Positions 58,250-64,000 of a stretch of 64,000 nucleotides of DNA are shown here, piece by piece; within the stretch, counting starts at the first letter, position 1; every line of letters starts with the position of its first letter. Source of the stretch: Flavobacterium sp. HJJ (GTDB lineage: Bacteria; Bacteroidota; Bacteroidia; Flavobacteriales; Flavobacteriaceae). The stretch covers positions 1 through 64,000 of the forward strand of contig NZ_JADKPR010000025.1 in assembly GCF_015351475.1 (NCBI RefSeq), read 5' to 3'. The position numbers were made by a program, and so were the translations under genes. The notes below the pieces were generated by a model. That model saw nothing but the letters and a program-made list of their open reading frames with translations, was not told where the DNA came from and made no database searches.

Positions 58250-58666
58250 TTAAACAATACTATTTTGAGAATTCTTTTTTATGAGAACGCTTAACGCAAA
58301 TGCCCCCGCTGAAGCAGTAAAAACAGAATAGTCAAGCGGTGCCTTACAATTGACAGCTATTACCATAGATAACCCAAAAAAAAGCAGTAAAACGCCGCTA
58401 CATTTGGCAATCAGCTCACTTTTGAAATTAGTCAGCAGCGCAATTGCAAAAGCGATTTCCAAAAAAGTAGCTATTCCGCCAGCAATAGAAGCTAAGTTAT
58501 AATTCAGAAACGGTAACAGTGTATTTGTATATTTTGCAAAAGCTTCCCAATTTCCCCAAGCAGACAATTCTTTATTCCATAACCCGAAACGGTCTGCAGT
58601 AGCTGATAAAAATCCTGCACTTAGTGAAATTCTCAAAAACCATTCAATTATTTTCTCTTGTTTCAT
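58250..58666 (-). CDS. DoxX-like membrane protein
   Basis: 138 residues with about four hydrophobic helices, beginning MKQEKIIEWFLRISLSAGFL and containing GGIATFLEIAFAIALL, as in small DoxX-family membrane proteins. Its gene start overlaps the GNAT stop by four bases (ATGA-type), so it is the third gene of a leftward AhpD-like/GNAT/DoxX-like unit. Role unknown; DoxX relatives are linked to thiol or oxidant stress. Confidence 0.7.
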   Translation of the reverse strand: MKQEKIIEWFLRISLSAGFLSATADRFGLWNKELSAWGNWEAFAKYTNTLLPFLNYNLASIAGGIATFLEIAFAIALLTNFKSELIAKCSGVLLLFFGLSMVIAVNCKAPLDYSVFTASAGAFALSVLIKKNSQNSIV

Positions 58667-59085
58667 AACTGTTTATTAAAGTGATATGCGAAAATAGTAA
58701 AATTTTCTTTGAAGTAAAGTTTGTGCGCATCAGTTCTCGCGGGACCGCTGTCCAGTTGTACCGATTTACAATTATGTTCTTTGGCAATGCCATAAATATG
58801 ATTAAGTAATACCGATGCATATCCTTTGCCTCTATATTTTTCGAGAGTCGAAAGATCGTCTATGTATAACAGTTTGCCACAATACAGCATCGTCCAAAAT
58901 CGGTAACCCGCTAATGAAACGGCCTTATCATCATCGGAAATATATAGAAGTGTATAGCCTTCTTTTTGCATTTCCTTAATTTGATTTACAAATTCATTCT
59001 CTTTCAGCATGGGGCGCAAAAGGGACATAGCCTCCCAGCAGAAAGCTATGTCTTGATCAGTAATTGCTGTTTTAATTTCAATCAT
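58663..59085 (-). CDS. GNAT-family N-acetyltransferase
   Basis: 140 residues. The acetyl-CoA loop EKYRGKGYASVLLNHIYGIA (R-G-K-G-Y-A) is near residue 86, and the C-terminal HKLYFKENFTIFAYHF fits the GNAT fold end. It lies four bases after the AhpD-like gene and overlaps the DoxX-like start. The substrate is unknown. Confidence 0.8.
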   Translation of the reverse strand: MIEIKTAITDQDIAFCWEAMSLLRPMLKENEFVNQIKEMQKEGYTLLYISDDDKAVSLAGYRFWTMLYCGKLLYIDDLSTLEKYRGKGYASVLLNHIYGIAKEHNCKSVQLDSGPARTDAHKLYFKENFTIFAYHFNKQL

Positions 59086-59089
59086 TTTA

Positions 59090-59530
59090 TTATTGTGGAA
59101 TTAATAAAGTGGCTCTTCCTATTCTGTTCCAAGCATTAATACAGGCAATGGCCATAATCGCATGCGATACTTTCTCTTCTCCCAAAATTTGAACTGCTTC
59201 GTTAAAAGTTTCGTTTGAAACTCCGTTTTCTGAAATAAGTGTAGTTTCATCCGTCAAGGTTAAAACAGCTCTTTCTTCGTTAGTAAAATAAGGAGAATCT
59301 GCCCAGGCATTCAAAGCCAAAAGTCTCTTGGACGTTTCACCGCCTGCCAGCGCGTCATTGCTATGTGACTGTATGCATAAAGCACAGCCATTGATTAATG
59401 AGGCTCTTACTTTGATAAGATGGTACAGTGATTTTGGCAGATTTGTTTCGGTAACATATTTGTCCAATTGAATAAGTGATTGGTAAGCGCCAGGCGTTAC
59501 TGTGTTGATGTCAATTCTTTGTGTCTGCAT
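59090..59530 (-). CDS. Carboxymuconolactone decarboxylase/AhpD-like protein
   Basis: 146 residues from the ATG at 59530 (an in-frame start nine codons upstream is less likely). The AhpD redox motif appears as NGCALCIQSHSNDA near residue 45, with C-x2-C-x3-H, followed by NEERAVLTLTDETTLI. Members are alkylhydroperoxidase-type thiol proteins. It lies downstream of the AraC regulator gene, with 82 bases between, and before GNAT and DoxX-like genes, and so looks like the target of that regulator. Confidence 0.88.
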   Translation of the reverse strand: MQTQRIDINTVTPGAYQSLIQLDKYVTETNLPKSLYHLIKVRASLINGCALCIQSHSNDALAGGETSKRLLALNAWADSPYFTNEERAVLTLTDETTLISENGVSNETFNEAVQILGEEKVSHAIMAIACINAWNRIGRATLLIPQ

Positions 59531-59612
59531 TTTTGTTTGATTTAAATTATAATACAAAACTATGAGGATGGCTTTCGGTAAAAAATGGACAAAACTTTAA
59601 AAATGGTGGACT

Positions 59613-60425
59613 TTACGATTCAGTCAAGAGAGAACGCAAATGATCTTTTGCACGAGTGTCAGTCTGTTTTTTGAAAAACCTCGAAAAATAATGGCTGTCG
59701 TCAAACCCTAACTTAAAAGCAACTTGTTTTACATTCAGGTTTTCATAATTAAATAAACGTTTAGCTTCCAGAATAATTAAATCATTGATGAGCTGCTGAG
59801 TCGTTTCGTTGGTGTTTTTCTTAGTAAGCTCATTCAGTTTTTGTTCCGAAATATGGAGTAATTGAGCATACTCTTTTACAGTGAGGCGTTTTTCAAAGCT
59901 GTCTCTAATCAAATTTAAAAACTGCAGAAACAAAGCATCTGGTTTATAAAGCGGTCTTTCCTGCTGCGTAATCTTGCATCTGCTTACTTCAATAATCAGC
60001 AGTTTCAAAATGGAATGCAGACTTGTTTCGTATTCAAATGGTTTGTTGATTAATTCACTTTTCAATGAATCATAATAATCCGTAACCCTTTTTAAACTGT
60101 TTTCATCAGATATTTTAATGAGTTCGTTTAATCCAAAATGACAGTATAACCCGTTATGGTAAATGAGTTCAACAGCCTTTTCATCTTTACAGAAGAAGTC
60201 ATAAGTAAATTCTAAAATACTGCCTTTACAATTGTTAATTTCTATAAACTGATAATATTGTTTTGGAGTAATAGTCAAAAAATGACCCTCGTTAATTTCA
60301 TAAAGCTGATTGTCGATTTCAATTTTAACTTCACCCGCCTTGCAAAAAATCAATACAAATTTATACTGTCGCTCAGGCAGTGTCATCAATATTGAATCTT
60401 CTATTGGTTTTAAGTCAAAAATCAT
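59613..60425 (-). CDS. AraC-family transcriptional regulator
   Basis: 270 residues. A cupin-type sensor domain occupies about 1-160, and the two-helix-turn-helix DNA-binding domain about 175-265 (LTVKEYAQLLHISEQKLNEL, KQVAFKLGFDDSHYFSRFFK). It lies upstream of the AhpD-like/GNAT/DoxX-like genes in the same direction, and is likely their regulator. The inducer is unknown. Confidence 0.88.
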   Translation of the reverse strand: MIFDLKPIEDSILMTLPERQYKFVLIFCKAGEVKIEIDNQLYEINEGHFLTITPKQYYQFIEINNCKGSILEFTYDFFCKDEKAVELIYHNGLYCHFGLNELIKISDENSLKRVTDYYDSLKSELINKPFEYETSLHSILKLLIIEVSRCKITQQERPLYKPDALFLQFLNLIRDSFEKRLTVKEYAQLLHISEQKLNELTKKNTNETTQQLINDLIILEAKRLFNYENLNVKQVAFKLGFDDSHYFSRFFKKQTDTRAKDHLRSLLTES

Positions 60426-60455
60426 GGTTGTGGATTAATTCGAATATAAATTAAA

Positions 60456-60902
60456 TCAGCTCTTAATCATTTCTATATGCGGAATATCATCTTCGAGATA
60501 CATTTCGCTTGACTGTACAAAACCATGATTTTCATAGAATTTCTTCAGATACAATTGAGCTCCAATGGTGATTTGGCTTTCACCAAAATGTTCCAAAATA
60601 CCTGCAATTGCATTTTGCATCAAATCATGCCCCCATTTTCGGTCTCTGTAATCCCGATCAACTACAACTCTTCCAATAGAAGCGTTATCAAAAGTAATTC
60701 CTGATTTGAAAAGCCTAGCGTGTGCAACAATTTTATCTTCATAAATTCCGAAAAGATGCAGAGCTAGTTTGTCTTTGCCATCAATATCCAAATAGACGCA
60801 GTTCTGCTCCACTACAAAGATCCTGCTTCGCAATTGGAGTATATCATACAACTCGGTTACAGTTAATGCCTCAAAGGGCTTTATTTTCCATTCTATAGAC
60901 AT
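60456..60902 (-). CDS. GNAT-family N-acetyltransferase, ElaA-like
   Basis: 148 residues of the ElaA type. It starts IEWKIKPFEALTVTELYDIL then LRSRIFVVEQNCVYLDIDG, matching the ElaA-like beginning, and has the acetyl-CoA loop in VVDRDYRDRKWGHDLMQNAI with AQLYLKKFYENHGF near the end. It is 30 bases upstream of the AraC gene, leftward. The substrate is unknown. Confidence 0.85.
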   Translation of the reverse strand: MSIEWKIKPFEALTVTELYDILQLRSRIFVVEQNCVYLDIDGKDKLALHLFGIYEDKIVAHARLFKSGITFDNASIGRVVVDRDYRDRKWGHDLMQNAIAGILEHFGESQITIGAQLYLKKFYENHGFVQSSEMYLEDDIPHIEMIKS

Positions 60903-61053
60903 GGGGAAATATTTATTTTTAAGTTGAGAAAAAAATCAACCACAAATTACGCAAATTTTCACAAATCATGGATTATGGGATTGAAAAGCTATTTCGCTGA
61001 GATGCACAAAGGATTACACTCGATGTAATTAAATTAAGAGATTTTTGAATGAA

Positions 61054-61146
61054 GATTAACGATTTTTGATTTTAGATTTGGTGTTGGCAAATATCTATTT
61101 AGTTGATTTAATAGTTAATTCCATCTGAAATCAAAAATCGTTAATC
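61054..61146. repeat. Inverted pair of the 19-base dispersed word
   Basis: GATTAACGATTTTTGATTT (61054-61072) and its exact complement (61128-61146) enclose 55 bases. The second arm abuts and overlaps the last codons of the DUF4837 gene. The same word occurs at 18739-18757, and a close variant at 31589-31613. Confidence 0.6.
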
Positions 61147-61154
61147 AAAAATCT

Positions 61155-62177
61155 TCAATCTATTTTGATGCTTTTCTTTGAGTATCTCTCTGAAAATAAA
61201 AATGAATTTATCTTGACGCCTTTAATGATTGATTCCAATTCATGCATATAATCTCGTCTTTCCCGTGAAGGGACATAACAAAATCCGTCTAGGTAAATGA
61301 TTCTGTTATTTTTTGAATCAATTATCAGATAATTTACAAACGCACCAAACATAAAACTGTCTTTTAACCTCCATGTTCCTTTAGTTTCATAAGCTGGTTT
61401 TCCGTCAAGGGTAATCTGAGACAGATAAAGAGGGTATGATTTATCTATATACAGACTAGAAGCCGGATCTTTGCCTCTTATATACAAATCACCTATGGAA
61501 TCGTGCACTTTTATAGCTTTATGAAGCACATTGTCCTCTGAATTAATGATGTCAATAGGCAGCTGCGTAATCAGCAAACTGGTGCTTCCGCTCGGAAATT
61601 CACTTTTAAGCCAAACAAAACTCTTATTCTTAAGGACATAAGAATACTTTTTGGGTATTTTTAATGAAAGATTAAACTGCTGTTGAATTGCTGTCGGATC
61701 CACTAAAGAATCATTTAACAAAAGCTGATGTGCCTTTATTTCGCCATCTTGAATGATTTTAATAATCTGCGGTGATCTTTTCTCTATAATGCTCAATAAA
61801 TCCGAAAGGGTTTTGCCGGTAATGTGTATGACATTCTGAGGAGCGGCGTACTGATTTTTTTTAATGGTAAAGTTATTCTCTTCCCCCTGCTTAATGACAA
61901 TAATCGTTCTGCTTTTGGTCACAAAACCTTCCATCACATTGATAGGATACTGGTTAATATCAAATTGGGGTTCTTCGGTAGATAAACCTTCTACTGGACT
62001 TGCAAATTTATTTCGAATGCTGTCACCAATAATGCCATTCCACAGCTGATCATCAATAACCACCGAAATTGTATTGATTTTACCAGTCGATTTTCTTGGC
62101 ACATCGTCATCTTGCTTTTTGCAGGAAAAGAACAAAAACGTAAGAAAATAAAAAAACAGAAAAAGGTTTTTATTCAT
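61155..62177 (-). CDS. DUF4837 family lipoprotein
   Basis: 340 residues with a lipoprotein signal (FYFLTFLFFSCKKQDDD). The body matches the DUF4837 pattern: TISVVIDDQLWNGIIGDSIR near residue 37, EEPQFDINQYP, the paired QLPIDIINSED and RGKDPASSLYI, and YLDGFCYVPSRERRDYMHEL near the end. The family is confined to Bacteroidota and its function is unknown. Its stop overlaps the dispersed repeat. It is 47 bp after the DUF1080 gene. Confidence 0.85.
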   Translation of the reverse strand: MNKNLFLFFYFLTFLFFSCKKQDDDVPRKSTGKINTISVVIDDQLWNGIIGDSIRNKFASPVEGLSTEEPQFDINQYPINVMEGFVTKSRTIIVIKQGEENNFTIKKNQYAAPQNVIHITGKTLSDLLSIIEKRSPQIIKIIQDGEIKAHQLLLNDSLVDPTAIQQQFNLSLKIPKKYSYVLKNKSFVWLKSEFPSGSTSLLITQLPIDIINSEDNVLHKAIKVHDSIGDLYIRGKDPASSLYIDKSYPLYLSQITLDGKPAYETKGTWRLKDSFMFGAFVNYLIIDSKNNRIIYLDGFCYVPSRERRDYMHELESIIKGVKINSFLFSERYSKKSIKID

Positions 62178-62224
62178 TGATAGGGCAATTAATTATCAAA
62201 AATAAAAAAAGCCTTTCGAAAAAT

Positions 62225-62890
62225 TTAGTTTTCTTCTTTAGAAATATTTTTTAATCGAATATTTTTAAAATCGATAGGCGAACCTTCATAATTCAAAGAA
62301 ATTTTACCTTCTTTGGACGAAGCTTCCATACATTGGTTTACTAATTTTCCATTCAAATATTGGGTGATTTTTCCGTTGAATGAGCGAATCAAAACCTGAT
62401 TCCATTCTCCGTAAGGTTTTTCATTATCGCTGAATTTAGGCGAAGTAACACTAGCTCCGGCTTCAACTAATTTCCCGTTTACTACTGCGGTTATATTGTC
62501 CAAAAAAATGAAGTCGCCGGTAGTATTCTCTTTCATTTGAAATTGAATTCCTTTTGGCCATATATTATCAGGGTAATCTATTGGGATGTTATACATTACA
62601 CCACTATTTTTTTTGGCTTTGCTTTTATTAAATTTTTCTTCAATATTCCATCTGAATTCTAAAGCCAGCTCAAAGTTTTTATAACTTTTATTGGTCATCA
62701 GATAACCAATTTTATCTCCATGCATACGAATCATTCCGTCAGCAAACTCATAGACATCTGAAGCTTTAATCCTTTGGCTGCTTGTTTTAGTAAAAGCATA
62801 CCAGTCATTCTCTGAGAAATTTTTATCTTGAACAGCACACGAATTTAACAGCAGAACAAGTGCAAAAGCAAAAGTGAAATTTTTAAACAT
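62225..62890 (-). CDS. DUF1080 (3-keto-disaccharide hydrolase-like) lipoprotein
   Basis: 221 residues with a lipoprotein signal (LVLLLNSCAVQDKN). The concanavalin-like fold shows ELALEFRWNIEEKFNKSKA then NSGVMYNIPI and GIQFQMKENTTGDFI, which are typical of DUF1080. The family is common in Bacteroidota polysaccharide-related loci, and some members hydrolyse 3-keto-glycosides. It lies between DUF4837 and the LysM protein. Substrate and role here are unknown. Confidence 0.82.
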   Translation of the reverse strand: MFKNFTFAFALVLLLNSCAVQDKNFSENDWYAFTKTSSQRIKASDVYEFADGMIRMHGDKIGYLMTNKSYKNFELALEFRWNIEEKFNKSKAKKNSGVMYNIPIDYPDNIWPKGIQFQMKENTTGDFIFLDNITAVVNGKLVEAGASVTSPKFSDNEKPYGEWNQVLIRSFNGKITQYLNGKLVNQCMEASSKEGKISLNYEGSPIDFKNIRLKNISKEEN

Positions 62891-62913
62891 TAAAGTAAAA
62901 TTTTAAACGAAGT

Positions 62914-64000
62914 CTATCCTTTTATTTTTAAACCCATACCCGGTTTTAAATCATCGCCAGAAATATTGTTCCATTTTTTTAAATCAGATACTGTAACTCC
63001 AGGATATTTTTTTGAAATACTAAATAAAGAATCTCCTTTTTGCACTAAATAATTGATTTCATCATTTTTTAAAGAAGAAGACATTTCTTTTTTCTTAAAT
63101 GAATCTGCAGTAGCATTATTCGTATTTATAACCACTTCATTTTTAGCAACAATTAAAACATTGCCAAGAGCTAAATTATTCGAGTGAAGACCGTTCCAGT
63201 TTTTTAAATCAACAACTGACGAACCAAATTTTTTGGCAATACTTCCAAGATTATCACCTTTCTGAACTTCATATCTAATATCTCTCAATTCGGAAGCAGC
63301 TGTTACGGCAACAGCTTCATTGGTTTCAGCAGCAGCATTGCTTACTTGAATAGAAGAACCTAATTTTAAATTTGTAGAACTTAAATGATTCCACTCTTTA
63401 ATTTCGGCAACTGTAGTATTGTATTTTTTTGCGATAGTGTTTAAATTATCCCCTTTTTGAACTACATAAAAATTAGTAGCACCAGCAGCCAGTGAGTCCT
63501 TTTTATCAACTGCTGTTTTAGATTCGGCTATTGCTGCATTCGTATTGTCTTTTACAATAATTGCTTTATTTTTATCAATATTGGATGCCAAAGCTGTATT
63601 AGTATCTATATCCTTTTCAATGATAATTTTTAAAGACTTTCCAGAAGCGACTGCATTTCCTTTAATGTGATTCCACTTTTTCAAATCAGAAACAGCTACA
63701 TTATTATTTTTGGCTATTTCGCTTAAATTATCACCCTTTTTAACTTTGTAATATTTTATTTTGCTGTCAGATGAAGCTAAAGCAGTAGAATCTTTGATAA
63801 AAGCAGCTTTCCTGCCTTGATTAATTTTTTCTCTTTTGTCCATTTCATATTGAACATAAGCATAAATTTTATCTTCATTTGAAGTAAAAACCCCCACTTT
63901 GCAGGAAGGCAGTGTCAAATAATGACTAGTGCCGGCATAGTTAGGAATCACATTTCGTTTGTATGATGGATTTAATGCCTGCAGCTGTTCAATTGGAATA
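62914..64000 (-). CDS. LysM-repeat C-terminus of a MltD-like lytic transglycosylase (partial, 5' off edge)
   Basis: The frame stays open to the right edge, so the start and the transglycosylase domain are outside. The visible part contains IEQLQALNPSYKRNVIPN, typical of the linker in membrane-bound lytic murein transglycosylase D, and then four LysM repeats of the form YVVQKGDNLNTIAKKYN...LKKWN...LKIG at roughly 105-150, 190-230, 240-285 and 305-345 of the visible chain. LysM binds peptidoglycan. A GTG codon at 63951 is not the real start. Confidence 0.82.
   Translation of the reverse strand, partial: IPIEQLQALNPSYKRNVIPNYAGTSHYLTLPSCKVGVFTSNEDKIYAYVQYEMDKREKINQGRKAAFIKDSTALASSDSKIKYYKVKKGDNLSEIAKNNNVAVSDLKKWNHIKGNAVASGKSLKIIIEKDIDTNTALASNIDKNKAIIVKDNTNAAIAESKTAVDKKDSLAAGATNFYVVQKGDNLNTIAKKYNTTVAEIKEWNHLSSTNLKLGSSIQVSNAAAETNEAVAVTAASELRDIRYEVQKGDNLGSIAKKFGSSVVDLKNWNGLHSNNLALGNVLIVAKNEVVINTNNATADSFKKKEMSSSLKNDEINYLVQKGDSLFSISKKYPGVTVSDLKKWNNISGDDLKPGMGLKIKG

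Noticed and set aside
1..64000. CRISPR arrays, insertion sequences, riboswitches and rRNA operons
   Set aside because: No regularly spaced direct repeats, transposase genes, recognised aptamer cores or rRNA sequence were seen on either strand.

Overview
The window is one contiguous piece of a low-GC Bacteroidota chromosome, most likely a Flavobacterium or close relative. Supporting signs are the gliding-motility lipoprotein gene gldH, many upstream regions with the Bacteroidota -7 promoter word TAnnTTTG, weak A-rich ribosome-binding sites, lipoprotein signals followed by CKK/CDK/CTN, a SusC-type N-terminal extension on the TonB-dependent receptor, and families largely confined to this phylum (DUF4837, GldH, fused SpmA/B). 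No rRNA, tRNA, CRISPR array, insertion sequence or prophage was recognised. Both edges cut a gene.

Layout: 0-5.6 kb is a metal-homeostasis block (MntR/DtxR repressor, NRAMP transporter fused to a UspA domain, divergent TonB receptor plus a periplasmic thioredoxin). 5.6-9.2 kb holds a bacilliredoxin and an overlapping PPK2-SulP pair. 9.2-9.7 kb has a structured repeat, a strong terminator and a 23-residue membrane peptide gene. 9.7-14.7 kb carries a fused SpmA/B-like membrane protein, then an AlkZ-like glycosylase, a 3'-5' exonuclease and an O6-alkylguanine methyltransferase that together look like alkylation repair. 14.7-17.1 kb is a LysR regulator divergent from two methyltransferases.

17.2-29.7 kb is the main metabolic locus: heme biosynthesis by the C5 route. 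hemA-hemC-hemD-hemE, two uncharacterised genes, hemF, hemB and a cytochrome c lipoprotein run leftwards. An AraC regulator, hemH, hemJ, a histidine kinase and an enoyl-CoA hydratase run rightwards. Only hemL is missing for a complete path from glutamyl-tRNA to heme with HemJ as the protoporphyrinogen oxidase. A perfect 11-bp-arm palindrome lies between the two arms.

29.9-36.6 kb contains HAD and HD hydrolases, an acyl-ACP desaturase with two tandem PlsC acyltransferases (the second frameshifted), rnpA and an S41 protease. 36.6-40 kb has a DUF4256 protein and class I fumarase. 39.3-43 kb is a noticeably AT-rich patch (unknown protein, MFS transporter, GNAT, roadblock protein). 43-47 kb has a predicted lipoprotein intradiol dioxygenase, a pirin-like cupin and a LytS/LytTR two-component pair. 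47.3-53.2 kb has a 3-oxoacid CoA-transferase and the ricT-gldH-pbp1A cluster. 53.3-57.2 kb has a RhuM protein and a three-gene operon (trhO, trhP-like U32, ferredoxin) in which both predicted tRNA U34 hydroxylases carry the same C-terminal domain; this is the most interesting arrangement in the window. 57.6-64 kb has an FKBP lipoprotein, a small AraC/AhpD/GNAT/DoxX group, two lipoproteins (DUF4837, DUF1080) and the LysM tail of a lytic transglycosylase running off the right edge.

Several gaps between same-strand genes contain long inverted repeats. An exact 19-base word recurs three times, and a covarying hairpin element occurs twice. I found no clear new defence or mobile system; the novelty candidates are the tRNA-hydroxylation operon, the structured repeats, the small membrane peptide and the candidate metalloregulatory operators.
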